DNA of 64,000 nt from Anaerolineales bacterium UBA2395 (GCA_002343775.1 DDSH01000007.1:301152-365151), one strand, 5' to 3'; numbered from the stretch's first letter, positions 46,035-54,706 are shown. Program-made: numbers and translations. Notes: a model not told the origin generated them from the letters alone.

Positions 46035-47195
46035 ATGACAGACGTCGTTATTGCAGGAATTGGACAAACCGAAGTCGGCGAGCATTGGGATATTGGTCTG
46101 CGCGACCTTGCCTATGCCGCCATCCATGATGCCATTCAAGATGCCGGCGGACTCAAACCGCAATCGTTATTCGTGGGAAATATGCTCGCGCCGAATCTCT
46201 CGCGGCAGGCGCATGTCGGCGCGCTGCTGGCAGATTTTTCCGGTCTGCTCGGTATCGAAGCGGTAACTGTTGAAGCGGCGGGCGCATCGGGTGGAGCGGC
46301 ACTGCGTCAGGGCTACCTTGCGGTGGCAAGCGGCATGGTGGATGTGGCGCTGGTCGTCGGCGTGGAAAAATTTACAGACAAGGTCGGTTCGGCAGTGGAT
46401 GAAGCCCTCGCCACCACATCCGACTCGGATTTTGAAGCCGTGCAAGGCGTGACTCCCGCAGCCCAAGCCGCATTGCTGATGAAGCGTTACATGCACGAGT
46501 ACAACGTCCCTGCCGATGGGTTTGCAGGGTTTGCGCTCACTGCTCACGTCAACGGCGTGGGCAATAAACAAGCCATGTTCCGCAAAGCCATCAAGCCGGA
46601 AGTATATGCCAAGGCGGAGATGGTCAGCGACCCACTCAATATGTTCGATATGGCACCCAATGCGGATGGCGCTGCCGCGCTCGTTCTGACTCGCCGTGAC
46701 CTGCTCCCATCCAGTTTTAAGAATCCACTCGTGAAGATTGCTGGTTCCGCAGCGTCTTCGGATACGCTGGCATTGCACGACCGCAAGGACATGCTGTACT
46801 TCGACACGGCACAACTTTCTGCGGGCAAGGCAATGAAACAGGTCGGCATGACGCTCGATGGCATTGACTTTTTCGAGTATCACGATGCCTTCAGCATTTT
46901 CGCCGCGCTGCAACTCGAAGCAGTTGGGTTTGCGATCAAGGGCAGCGGCTGGAAACTTGCGGCTGATGGTTCGATTGGATTGAAAGGAAAAATCCCCTGC
47001 GCGACGATGGGCGGCATGAAAGCACGCGGATTCCCCGGAGGCGCTGCCGGTGTGTATCAAGCCGTCGAAGCGGCGATCCAGTTACGAGGTCAGGCGGAAG
47101 CGAACCAAGTGGCAGATGCGAAGTTCGGGCTGATCCAATCCCTGGGCGGACCGGCGTCCACGTCAGTGAGTCACATCCTCACGAACGAAATCTAA
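46035..47195 (+). CDS. Thiolase-family protein (archaeal SCPx type) lacking catalytic Cys and His
   Basis: A 386-residue thiolase-like protein, placed where acetoacetyl-CoA thiolase normally accompanies archaeal-type HMG-CoA synthase. It keeps the fold landmarks (VEAAGASGGAALRQGY, FFEYHDAFSIF with His283, GGMKARGFPGGAAGVYQ). However, the nucleophilic Cys of the CASGG motif is Gly83, and the His of the GHPxGATG motif is Phe333. Codons for both were checked in the DNA. Both residues are essential in known thiolases, so it is probably not a classical thiolase. It may be structural, bridging synthase and DUF35, or have another activity. Confidence 0.85.
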   Translation: MTDVVIAGIGQTEVGEHWDIGLRDLAYAAIHDAIQDAGGLKPQSLFVGNMLAPNLSRQAHVGALLADFSGLLGIEAVTVEAAGASGGAALRQGYLAVASGMVDVALVVGVEKFTDKVGSAVDEALATTSDSDFEAVQGVTPAAQAALLMKRYMHEYNVPADGFAGFALTAHVNGVGNKQAMFRKAIKPEVYAKAEMVSDPLNMFDMAPNADGAAALVLTRRDLLPSSFKNPLVKIAGSAASSDTLALHDRKDMLYFDTAQLSAGKAMKQVGMTLDGIDFFEYHDAFSIFAALQLEAVGFAIKGSGWKLAADGSIGLKGKIPCATMGGMKARGFPGGAAGVYQAVEAAIQLRGQAEANQVADAKFGLIQSLGGPASTSVSHILTNEI

Positions 47196-47220
47196 AAATA
47201 AAAAGTACATTGATGCAATT

Positions 47221-47248
47221 TCTAGCATCCTCTTATCAGGATGCTAGA
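47221..47248 (+). terminator. Hairpin after the thiolase-like gene
   Basis: TCTAGCATCC at 47221-47230 pairs with GGATGCTAGA at 47239-47248 across a short loop. It lies 26 nt past the thiolase stop and before the lipoprotein gene. The following sequence has only a weak T-run, so efficiency is doubtful. Confidence 0.55.
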
Positions 47249-47275
47249 TAACATTAAATTCTTAAGGAGCAATGC

Positions 47276-48682
47276 ATGAAAAAAGTTTCCGTCTTTCTTT
47301 CGAGCCTGGTCGTAAGCGCCATGTTGTTGGGAGCCTGTCAAACTTCGACGCCGGCGACAGCACCCACACAAGCGCCATCGAGCACAGAGGCGCTGCCGCC
47401 CACAGCGACTGCTCTCCCCACCGAAACCCCAGCCCCCACCGCGACGGTACCACCTGCCCCAACACCCGCGATTTCAGGAACGATCCGCGTCCAAACATAT
47501 GATAGTTCCGAATTCAATTTAGGTAAGTGGCAGGAAGCCATTGCGTCATTCGAAGCAGCCTATCCGAACGTGAATGTAGAATTCAAATCGGTGCCCCAGA
47601 ATTCCATCGAGACCTTTATGCAGGAAGCCGACGCTGGAGGGGGTGCGGATATTGTGCAGGTGAGCGATGGCGATGTCTCGCGCATCGCGCAGGGAGGTTA
47701 CTTTGAACCGCTCGACCCATACATGTCTGGCGAAATGGGAATGCAAACCCTCGATCCCTCGGTCTTTTTCGAGTCAGTGCTCACGAGTGGACAATACAAC
47801 GGCACAACGTATGTTCTCCCCCGCGACTATAACCCGGTCGTATTCTTCTATAACAAGGACCTTTTCGATGCTGCCGGACTGGCATATCCAACCGATGATT
47901 GGACATGGGATGATTTGCTGACAGCCGCACAGGCTTTAACTCTTAGGGATGGATCAGGAAAGGTAACTCAATGGGGCTTTACGATCCGTGACGGGGCAGG
48001 CAACCCCTACTGGCAGCGTGGATTGTGGGCATTCATTTATCAGAACGGCAATGACATGATTAGCGCGGATGGCACCCGAGTGAGCGGGCATCTCGACAGT
48101 GACGAGACGGTGCAGGCGATTCAATGGTATGCAGACCTCTTTACAACACACAAAGTCACTCCTACTCGTGATTTGATGGCGGCATCCGGCAGCCGCGACC
48201 TGTTTGTAGACGGCAAGTCTGCGATGCAGTTTACCGGCTTCTGGGAGTTGTATGGTTACACCCAAAACACCAATATTTCCCTCGGCGTCGCGCAACTTCC
48301 ACAGGGCACACAGCGCGGCAACTCGCTCACGTGGCGCGGTTTTGCGATGAACAGCAAGAGTCAAAACAAGGATGCGGCGTGGATCTTCCTGCGTTGGATC
48401 AGCGCCGATGAAGGCGCAAAGGTATTTGCCACTGCGGGGTTGACGCCTCTCAAGTCCATCGTCGAGGAATGGGATTGGGCGAATGATCCCAATTATGGAC
48501 CGGTTGTAGCCGATATCCCTTATCTTCATCCTGCGCCTTTTACGATCAATCCCAAGTATTACAGCTGCGTTGGCTTTGCTTTCGACGACTGGCTTGCGGA
48601 TGTCTATTTGAAGAGCGGCGGGGATCTGCAATCTCAACTGACCGACATGGCTGCAAAGGCGGATACCTGCCTTGGGCAATAA
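47276..48682 (+). CDS. ABC transporter solute-binding lipoprotein, family 1
   Basis: A 468-residue extracellular solute-binding protein. The signal peptide ends in MLLGACQTS (lipid Cys21), then a Pro/Thr-rich linker (~25-60) and a two-lobe SBP_bac_1 domain (FEAAYPNVNVEF, VLPRDYNPVVFFYNKDLF, DDWTWDDLLTAAQAL). The aromatic and carboxylate pattern suggests a sugar-type ligand. No permease or ATPase genes lie beside it, so its transporter is encoded elsewhere. A ribosome site (AAGGAGCA) precedes the ATG. A terminator follows at 48696-48724. Confidence 0.94.
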   Translation: MKKVSVFLSSLVVSAMLLGACQTSTPATAPTQAPSSTEALPPTATALPTETPAPTATVPPAPTPAISGTIRVQTYDSSEFNLGKWQEAIASFEAAYPNVNVEFKSVPQNSIETFMQEADAGGGADIVQVSDGDVSRIAQGGYFEPLDPYMSGEMGMQTLDPSVFFESVLTSGQYNGTTYVLPRDYNPVVFFYNKDLFDAAGLAYPTDDWTWDDLLTAAQALTLRDGSGKVTQWGFTIRDGAGNPYWQRGLWAFIYQNGNDMISADGTRVSGHLDSDETVQAIQWYADLFTTHKVTPTRDLMAASGSRDLFVDGKSAMQFTGFWELYGYTQNTNISLGVAQLPQGTQRGNSLTWRGFAMNSKSQNKDAAWIFLRWISADEGAKVFATAGLTPLKSIVEEWDWANDPNYGPVVADIPYLHPAPFTINPKYYSCVGFAFDDWLADVYLKSGGDLQSQLTDMAAKADTCLGQ

Positions 48683-48695
48683 ATGATTAATCAAA

Positions 48696-48724
48696 CAGGT
48701 CGCACTAGGAACAAGTGCGACCTG
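48696..48724. terminator. Bidirectional terminator between lipoprotein and sigma operon
   Basis: An 11-bp stem (48696-48706 with 48714-48724; CAGGTCGCACT arm), a 7-nt loop and TTTTTATTTT on the plus strand; the minus strand has TTTGATT. It serves the convergent SBP and sigma/membrane-protein genes. Confidence 0.88.
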
Positions 48725-48739
48725 TTTTTATTTTCGGTT

Positions 48740-49111
48740 TTATCGACGTGTCCTCATCATTTGAAGCAGCATGGGAATGGTCAGTGCCGAGAGAAAAGCC
48801 GCCAACCCGAAGAACAGACTTGGCACCAACCAGCGCGCGTTAACGATAAATCCCTGATATAGCAGAATTGATTGAATACGAAGTTTTGCCAGCGCAACCG
48901 GCGGCAGGCTTTGTATCGTGATAAATAACGCGCCGATGGTCATGGCTATGACCATCGCAATGGCGAAGTCATTCCATGTGACGAGAGCGGGGCGGTTTTC
49001 CACCTGAATGCGCGACATCACATTGGCGGTGATGCTGCGCGGCATGGGGGCGAGCGGTTGAGATTTAAGCGCATCTTCAATGAGCGCATCCTGGTCTAGG
49101 CGGTGATCCAT
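48740..49111 (-). CDS. Small membrane protein, candidate anti-sigma factor
   Basis: A 123-residue protein overlapping the 3' end of the ECF sigma gene by 16 nt. A cytoplasmic ~45-residue N-terminus (MDHRLDQDALIEDALKSQPL) precedes two predicted TM helices (DFAIAMVIAMTIGALFIT and WLVPSLFFGLAAFLSALTIP). Position and topology fit an anti-sigma factor, but the HxxxCxxC zinc motif of the common ZAS class is absent. It could also be a dedicated partner without sigma-binding activity. Confidence 0.6.
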   Translation of the reverse strand: MDHRLDQDALIEDALKSQPLAPMPRSITANVMSRIQVENRPALVTWNDFAIAMVIAMTIGALFITIQSLPPVALAKLRIQSILLYQGFIVNARWLVPSLFFGLAAFLSALTIPMLLQMMRTRR

Positions 49112-49662
49112 GATTCCTCCATTTGAGCGAGCGACTTGCGGAGTTGTTCCTTCGCACGGAAAATACCTGTTTTGACGGTACCAAGCGGCAGGTTGAGAGT
49201 CGAGGCGATCTCTTCATACGAAAGTTCGTTTTGATAGCGAAGGGTGATTAGTAATTGGTAATTCGAGTCAAGATTTTCAATGGCGTGTTGCAAGTAGGTT
49301 CGAGTTTCGTTTGACTCGAAAATTTGGGCGGGGGTATCCAGATGCGGTTCTGGAATATCATCCATCACGTCATCGCCGAGGTCGTTGAGCGAACGCCGCA
49401 GGTTGGGCAGGCGGTTGTAGCACAGGTTGGTTACGATGCGATACAACCACGTGCGGAATTGGGATTGCCCCTTGAAGTTGGGAAGAGCCGTCCAGGCGCG
49501 CACGAAGGTCTCCTGCGCCAGATCGAGCGCCTCGTTCTCATCTTTGACGACGCGCAGGGCAAGGTTATAGACGTAGCGTTGGTGTTCATTTACGAGCGCG
49601 GCAAAGGCATCGGGGTCGCCTTTTTGCGCTTTCTGAATGAGGGCTTGCTCGGAGATGGACAT
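49096..49662 (-). CDS. ECF RNA polymerase sigma factor (RpoE-like)
   Basis: A 188-residue extracytoplasmic-function sigma factor. Region 2 is YVYNLALRVVKDENEALDLAQETFVRAW, with TWLYRIVTNLCYNRLPN. Region 4 is LITLRYQNELSYEEIASTLNLPLGTVKTGIFRAKEQLR. No other domains. It is divergent from the DUF4097 gene, with a 180-bp gap between starts, so that gene is a plausible regulon member. The membrane protein downstream probably controls its activity. Confidence 0.96.
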   Translation of the reverse strand: MSISEQALIQKAQKGDPDAFAALVNEHQRYVYNLALRVVKDENEALDLAQETFVRAWTALPNFKGQSQFRTWLYRIVTNLCYNRLPNLRRSLNDLGDDVMDDIPEPHLDTPAQIFESNETRTYLQHAIENLDSNYQLLITLRYQNELSYEEIASTLNLPLGTVKTGIFRAKEQLRKSLAQMEESWITA

Positions 49663-49844
49663 GATGGTTCTATGGGTTTAGACAGGGAAATTGCAGAAAA
49701 GTTTCAGCATTCCTGTCATTGCTTTGCCCACTCCGTGGACTCGCAATGACAGGAATTTCCTTGAAACTTTTTCGCCGGATGCCTGTCAAACGTAGTGAGA
49801 AACTCACCGCGTTTGCGGTACTTTGTAACACAAGGAGCAACAAA

Positions 49845-51137
49845 ATGAAAAGACCCCTGATTATTGGATTATTGGTCGCCGCCATCCTATTTGTGCTGGC
49901 GGGCATCGGCGCGGTGATCTTCTTCACCCTGCGCGCAGCGGACTTTGCGGTCTTCGATGTACCGCTCGTTTCCGCCATAGCGGAAGAGAGCAAGACCCTC
50001 GAAGTGGACGCGAATAAGCCGGTCACTCTCAGCGTGAACGATGATGCGGGTGATGTATCCGTTGTCGGCGGAGATGTTGAGGCGGTGGAAATCCAGATCG
50101 TCAAAACCGGTTATGGCGCCAATCAAAACCGCGCAGATGAAGCGCTAAAGAACATCAAGTATGAGGTAAAACAAAATGGGAACATCATCACCATAACTTA
50201 TAAACTGAGCGGACGCCAAACCCGCGAAGTCAATACGGTGGACTTTCTCATCACCGTGCCAACGAACACCGAGGTCGAGATCGATAACGGGTTCGGCGTT
50301 GTGGATGTGTCTGACCTGAACGGCGATGTCGACATCTCCGGCGATTTCGGCGATGTGACGGTGATGAACATTGAAGGCGCGCTGGTCTTGGATAATGCCA
50401 GCGGCGAGATCGAGATCAGTAATGTGGATGCAGGCTCACAGGACGTGCGGATCGAAGCCGATTTTGGCAAGGTCACGCTGGAAAAGGTGAACGGCAAAGA
50501 CATCACCATCGACTCAAGCAGCGGCACACTCAATCTCAATAACGTGCGCGCCACAGGTGAACTCTTTGCAAGCACGGATTTCGGCAACTTCGATTTCGAG
50601 AACGGCTCCGCAGCCTCCGTCACGGTCGATTCCAACAGCGGCAAAGTGACTCTCACAAAGGTCAATATTCGGGGCGCATTGGTCATCACGTGCGACTTCG
50701 GCGATATCACACTGGCACAAACGATGGCTGGTTCGTACGATCTCGACTCGAACAGCGGCAGCATCATCGTTGACGGCATGAAAGGGAATGTCAAGGCACA
50801 CACCGATTTTGGAGGCATCGACATCCAAAATGCAGAGAGCGTGACGCTCGACCTGCGCTCCAACAGCGGCGGCATCGACTTCAGCGGCTCGTTGGGAGAA
50901 GGTCCGCATAGTGTCCAATCCGATTTTGGTAGCGTCACACTTGCCCTGCCAGCCGACTCGGCCCTGAACGTGGAACTCAAGACCGACTTTGGCAGCATCA
51001 GTTCGGATATCCCCATCACGGTCATACTCGACGGCGAATCGCAGAAGAATCATCAATTCGGGACGATGAACGGAGGAGGTGCAGAGGTCTCCGTTCGCAC
51101 CAACAACGGGTCCATCGAGATCACCGCCATCAAGTAA
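49845..51137 (+). CDS. DUF4097-type beta-strand repeat membrane protein
   Basis: A 430-residue protein. One N-terminal TM helix (RPLIIGLLVAAILFVLAGIG) is followed by an exported repetitive domain. From residue ~115 onward two motifs alternate every ~20 residues: D-F-G (ISGDFGDVTV, IEADFGKVTL, ASTDFGNFDF, ITCDFGDITL, AHTDFGGIDI, VQSDFGSVTL) and N-S-G or S-S-G (DSSSGTLNLNN, DSNSGKVTL, DSNSGSIIV, RSNSGGIDF). This predicts a two-faced beta solenoid. AAGGAG precedes ATG 49845. Family members are often linked to ECF sigma or anti-sigma genes. Confidence 0.9.
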   Translation: MKRPLIIGLLVAAILFVLAGIGAVIFFTLRAADFAVFDVPLVSAIAEESKTLEVDANKPVTLSVNDDAGDVSVVGGDVEAVEIQIVKTGYGANQNRADEALKNIKYEVKQNGNIITITYKLSGRQTREVNTVDFLITVPTNTEVEIDNGFGVVDVSDLNGDVDISGDFGDVTVMNIEGALVLDNASGEIEISNVDAGSQDVRIEADFGKVTLEKVNGKDITIDSSSGTLNLNNVRATGELFASTDFGNFDFENGSAASVTVDSNSGKVTLTKVNIRGALVITCDFGDITLAQTMAGSYDLDSNSGSIIVDGMKGNVKAHTDFGGIDIQNAESVTLDLRSNSGGIDFSGSLGEGPHSVQSDFGSVTLALPADSALNVELKTDFGSISSDIPITVILDGESQKNHQFGTMNGGGAEVSVRTNNGSIEITAIK

Positions 51138-51142
51138 AATTA

Positions 51143-51169
51143 CAGGGCTTGGAGAAATTCCAAGCCCTG
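51143..51169 (+). terminator. Rho-independent terminator downstream of the DUF4097 gene
   Basis: An 11-bp stem (51143-51153 with 51159-51169; CAGGGCTTGGA arm), 5-nt loop, then ATTTTTC. Confidence 0.85.
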
Positions 51170-51202
51170 ATTTTTCGGTGTAAAAAGCACAAAGGAATTC
51201 CC

Positions 51203-51538
51203 ATGAACGATCTCATTCCCTGTCTCGGTGTCGTCGCCGTCCTCGCCATCATCTTCGGCTTTTTGGCTTTCCTGCGTTACATGAATTATAAGGAAACCCT
51301 CGCCCTCGCCGAAAAGGGATTGACACGTCCCGAGAAAAAATCGGGCAAAGGTCTTTTACGCTGGGGAATTGTGATTGCCGCAATTGGATTTGCCCTCTCG
51401 CTAGGACTCTATCCCTTGGGATTTGATTCCGGCGCCAATTATCCGCTTCATCTTGGACCCTGGATGCTGGGCGGCTTCGTTCCGCTTTTTCTAGGCTTGG
51501 GGCTGATCCTGATCCATTATCTGACAGAGAAGGAATAG
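51203..51538 (+). CDS. Small multi-helix membrane protein
   Basis: A 111-residue protein with three predicted TM helices: N-terminal LIPCLGVVAVLAIIFGFLAFL, RWGIVIAAIGFALSLGLYPLGF and LGGFVPLFLGLGLILIHYL. A cytoplasmic YKETLALAEKGLTRPEKKSGKG stretch connects the first two. This layout (ETLALAEKGL) resembles small proteins often encoded with ECF sigma or DUF4097 genes; exact family not assigned. The start at 51203 has AAGGAATT upstream; the terminator before it makes separate transcription likely. Confidence 0.82.
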   Translation: MNDLIPCLGVVAVLAIIFGFLAFLRYMNYKETLALAEKGLTRPEKKSGKGLLRWGIVIAAIGFALSLGLYPLGFDSGANYPLHLGPWMLGGFVPLFLGLGLILIHYLTEKE

Positions 51539-51581
51539 TTGACAGTTGTTGGTGGACAGTTGCTAGTAATCAGTGACCAGT

Positions 51582-53660
51582 TTAGGGCAAGTTGACTTTG
51601 GTTTGGTTGATGACAAGAACATCGCCACTGACTTCAATGGAGTCAGCCTCATAGCCAAAGAATGTATAGAAACGTGCCTTAGGTTGATGGGTTTCGAGCA
51701 GAATTGAGATCGCCGGCTCTTTTTGACCGTAGTAGCGCGAACGCCACCCGGATGTGGATTTAGAGTCCGCCCGAAGAATAGAGAATTTACCTTCGCCTTT
51801 CATTAGACCTGTTTCAATTTTGTAAGTACTCGCTTCATAACTTAAGTGAAGCGAGTTTTTGTTTTGAGCGAAGGGTACATCATTCAGAAGCCAATGCAGG
51901 GTATAGTGATGCGGTTCATTTGCTTCGAGATCATCAATGACCAGCCACCTGTCCCCTTCCAATGCCATGACCGTGCGTTTATGGCGGACGGGTTTGTATC
52001 CATCATGTTCGCCTTGCCAGAGATCCTCTGCCTGTTTGAGCACTTTGCCCTTTGCCCAATTCGTCCATGTGAAGCGACTGACCATGGTCATTTGATCTTT
52101 GCCATCCACGGTCACGGTGTTGTGCGCGGAGGTGCGGGCGAGTCCGTTGCGCCAGACGGCTGCGCCGGAGTAGAGATAGGTTCCTGCGTCTATGGCGATG
52201 TTGTGGCTGCCAATCCATAAGTCTGTGTGAAGTTGGTCGGCGTGGGAGGGGCGGGAGGTGAAGTCGGTGCAGCGGAGGATGGCGCTGGAATTTTTGTTGC
52301 GGAGGATGTAGGTGCCGCCTTGAGGGAAGGAGTCTCCCTCATCCCCAACCCTTCTCCCATTGGGAGAAGGGAGTCGTCCCCCTCTCCTCTCAGGAGAGGG
52401 GTTAGGGGTGAGGTCGATTTCTCCACACAGCCAATAGACATCCTCATCCCATTCACCAGATTCAAACATGGGTTGACCGGTAGTAATGATCGAGCCCAAT
52501 TGCAATAGTGGACGATAATCGGTGAAATCACAGTTGTTGAGTGGCAAGACTAATGCGCCGTCGTTGGAGCCGTAGACGGGCATGTGTCCGGTAATAGGGT
52601 CGATGAGGTGGGATAGGAATGAGATTGATTTCGAGATTGAGTCTTTTAGGTAATTGGTAAATGGTAATTGGCTGAGTTCGCCTAGTTGAATAGCATAAAG
52701 ATAAAGATGCAAAATAAAGCGATGGTAGTTGAGGGAGTACATGGAATAACCACCATCGGGGAAGATCTGATTTGTGGCTTCTTCTTCGAGCAGACGTTTG
52801 CCAAGGATGAAATATTTTTCGGAATCTTTGAGTTCAGGGAAGAGCAGACCGACCATCCATAGACCGAAGGCTTCGCTGATGGTGTGGTTGCTGCGGGTGG
52901 AGATGGCGTAGCCGATGTTGGCGTGAATCCGTTCGGCTTGGGCAGCGATGAGTTGGGTAAATTGGGAGATTTGTAAATTGGTGGTGGATGGGGAATGGAT
53001 GAAGGCGTAGAAACCGAACGTCCATGCCATGAGGCGCAGGGCGATCTCTTGTCCGTCTTTCCAGTTGGCGCCGGTGTTGGGTGGATTTTTATCTGCCCAG
53101 TCTTGGATGAGTCCCCAGAAGGCTTGGGGGTATTTTTCGTCTTGGGTGAGGGCGTAGGCGCGGACGAGGGTGTAGACGAAGGCAAAGCGGTTCGGTTCCC
53201 AGATGAATTTAATGTCGGTTGCCGAGTCGTCGGAGATTTGAGACCAGTGCAAGTCAATTGGTAATTGGTAATTGGTAATCGGGTCTTTATGCCAATTGGG
53301 AGGAAAGCCTGTTTTATGATAGTCGTGGGAGAAGTATTTGAGTTCTCCATTGAGGAGTTTGTTTGCTTCTTCGATGGCGTTTATGCCGTAATCATTTGGG
53401 CGAGAGGACCTCGCTCCTACGGTGGGGAAAAATTTTGGGGCGTTTTGTTTGCGCCATGCGGCGTAGGAATCGGGTTCGGAGGGGATGGTGGGTTTGAGCC
53501 AATGCTTGAGCGGACGGTCATCCCATGCATATTGCGGGGTCTGCCAGCGGATGAGTCCGGTGCGGAGGCGAAAGGCATAGGCGAGGCGAAAGGCTGACCA
53601 GCGTGGACCAAGTTCGAGGAAGAGTGAGGCGAGGGTTTTTATCCGATTTAACATTTTCAC
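51582..53660 (-). CDS. Heparinase II/III-like protein with in-frame repeat inserts
   Basis: A 692-residue protein of the heparinase II/III (alginate lyase-like) family. The N-terminal (alpha/alpha) region has YFSHDYHKTGFPPNWHKDP, AYALTQDEKYPQAF and the TRSNHTISEAFGLW element. The C-terminal beta domain has RCTDFTSRPSHADQLHTDLW and HNTVTVDGKDQM, matching the family's metal or catalytic core. The reading frame includes sequences not found in the family and identical in type to intergenic repeats (52333-52413, 52649-52671, 53255-53279, 53398-53420). The frame stays open, so it may still be translated. Probable role in polysaccharide turnover. Confidence 0.88.
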   Translation of the reverse strand: MKMLNRIKTLASLFLELGPRWSAFRLAYAFRLRTGLIRWQTPQYAWDDRPLKHWLKPTIPSEPDSYAAWRKQNAPKFFPTVGARSSRPNDYGINAIEEANKLLNGELKYFSHDYHKTGFPPNWHKDPITNYQLPIDLHWSQISDDSATDIKFIWEPNRFAFVYTLVRAYALTQDEKYPQAFWGLIQDWADKNPPNTGANWKDGQEIALRLMAWTFGFYAFIHSPSTTNLQISQFTQLIAAQAERIHANIGYAISTRSNHTISEAFGLWMVGLLFPELKDSEKYFILGKRLLEEEATNQIFPDGGYSMYSLNYHRFILHLYLYAIQLGELSQLPFTNYLKDSISKSISFLSHLIDPITGHMPVYGSNDGALVLPLNNCDFTDYRPLLQLGSIITTGQPMFESGEWDEDVYWLCGEIDLTPNPSPERRGGRLPSPNGRRVGDEGDSFPQGGTYILRNKNSSAILRCTDFTSRPSHADQLHTDLWIGSHNIAIDAGTYLYSGAAVWRNGLARTSAHNTVTVDGKDQMTMVSRFTWTNWAKGKVLKQAEDLWQGEHDGYKPVRHKRTVMALEGDRWLVIDDLEANEPHHYTLHWLLNDVPFAQNKNSLHLSYEASTYKIETGLMKGEGKFSILRADSKSTSGWRSRYYGQKEPAISILLETHQPKARFYTFFGYEADSIEVSGDVLVINQTKVNLP
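52333..52413. repeat. Double hairpin repeat inserted in the heparinase-like gene
   Basis: Two adjacent hairpins: CCCTTCTCCCATTGGGAGAAGGG and CCCCTCTCCTCTCAGGAGAGGGG, split by GAGTCGT. Read in the gene they encode LTPNPSPERRGGRLPSPNGR between CGEID and DSFPQGGTY. This type of LTPNPSP-coding element is a known dispersed repeat in several phyla; here its length is a multiple of three. Confidence 0.85.
53398..53420. repeat. GTAGGAGCGAGG/CCTCTCGCCC repeat in the heparinase-like gene
   Basis: A short palindromic element (GGGCGAGAGGACCTCGCTCC on the plus strand) inside codons for TVGARSSRPNDYG. It is related to the hairpin overlapping the trpGD stop (27711-27737). Confidence 0.65.
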
Positions 53661-53689
53661 TACAAAGGGTCACGAAGTGTCACAAAGGT

Positions 53690-54706
53690 TTAATTCGTGT
53701 CCCTTGTGTTTAATTTTCTCACATAACGAGAAAGAAAGAGCCAAAGAAGGGGAAGTCCAATAATAATTAAGGGCGGGGCGTAGGGTTGACCCCAGGACCA
53801 GGCGTAGGCGAGGGCGGCGGCGAGGAAGGTGAGCAGGATATAGAGTGCGCTGACTTGGGCGTGTTTGTAGCCGCCGATGACGAGACGTTGATAGACGTGC
53901 GTGCGATGCGCGGCGAAAACGTTCTCGCGTTTGAGGGCGCGGCGGATGAAGGTGACGCCTGCGTCCATGATGAAGGTCCACATCAGGAGGGTGCCGAGCA
54001 TGAGGGCGTCGCCGCCTTCGTCGGCGGAGAGGAGCGGCAGGACGGCGAAGGTGTACCCGAGGAAGGTGCTGCCTGCGTCGCCCATGAAAATTTTGGCGGG
54101 TGACCAGTTGTGAAAGAGAAAGCCCAAACTGCCCGCGGCAATGGCGAGTGCGATCCAATAGACGAAGTGTTGATCCGTGTTTGCGGCGAGGAACATCCAA
54201 CCGAGGGCGGCAGAGAGGGCGACACCGCCCGCGATGCCGTCGATGCCATCCATGAAGTTGTAGGCGTTGGTGAGACCAACAATCCACAGGAGGGTGATGA
54301 TGAAGCCGACCACGCCGAGTTGCAGTTGTCCGAAGAGCGGAATGGTGACGGATTTGAAATAGCCCATGCCGAGCACGGACGCGAGTGCGACCGATCCTTG
54401 CACGGCAAAGCGGACACGCGGACTGAGCGAATGGACATCATCTCGCCAGCCGAGGTAGGCGATGACCACGCCGCAGACAAGGTAGATAAGGCTTTGAGTT
54501 AGATTATTTTGGAAGGCGGCGACACTTCCCGCCACAAGAACGACGATGACGATGGACAGTCCCCCGCCTCTAGGAGTGGGTGCGGAATGGGAACTGCGTT
54601 CGTTGGGATGGTCGATGATGCGGCGGCGTTCGGCGTATTGACGGATGATCCACACGCCGAGGGCAGAGAGGATGGTGAGGAGTGCGAAGATGAGGATGGA
54701 GGTCAC
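53690..54706 (-). CDS. MraY/WecA-family undecaprenyl-phosphate GlcNAc-1-phosphate transferase
   Basis: A polytopic transferase of ~338-355 residues with about ten TM helices. It shows DHPNERSSHSAPTPRGGGLS, the NAYNFMDGIDGIAGG catalytic loop and WSPAKIFMGDAGSTFLGY. It starts lipid-linked polysaccharide or O-antigen-type synthesis. The GTG at 54706 gives a family-like N-terminus (TSILIFALLTIL); the frame is open to a GTG at 54757 that directly abuts a palindrome. Neither has a strong ribosome site. Downstream is the heparinase-like gene, upstream GNAT, SDR and GT4 genes, so this is an envelope polysaccharide cluster. Confidence 0.9.
   Translation of the reverse strand: MTSILIFALLTILSALGVWIIRQYAERRRIIDHPNERSSHSAPTPRGGGLSIVIVVLVAGSVAAFQNNLTQSLIYLVCGVVIAYLGWRDDVHSLSPRVRFAVQGSVALASVLGMGYFKSVTIPLFGQLQLGVVGFIITLLWIVGLTNAYNFMDGIDGIAGGVALSAALGWMFLAANTDQHFVYWIALAIAAGSLGFLFHNWSPAKIFMGDAGSTFLGYTFAVLPLLSADEGGDALMLGTLLMWTFIMDAGVTFIRRALKRENVFAAHRTHVYQRLVIGGYKHAQVSALYILLTFLAAALAYAWSWGQPYAPPLIIIGLPLLWLFLSRYVRKLNTRDTN

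Noticed and set aside
46167..47060. 297-codon minus-strand frame opposite the thiolase-like gene
   Set aside because: Shadow of a gene with clear family homology on the plus strand; translation is Cys/His/Arg-rich and resembles no protein family.
53983..54480. 165-codon frame inside the WecA-like gene
   Set aside because: Alternate frame of a membrane transferase with intact catalytic motifs; no independent start signal.
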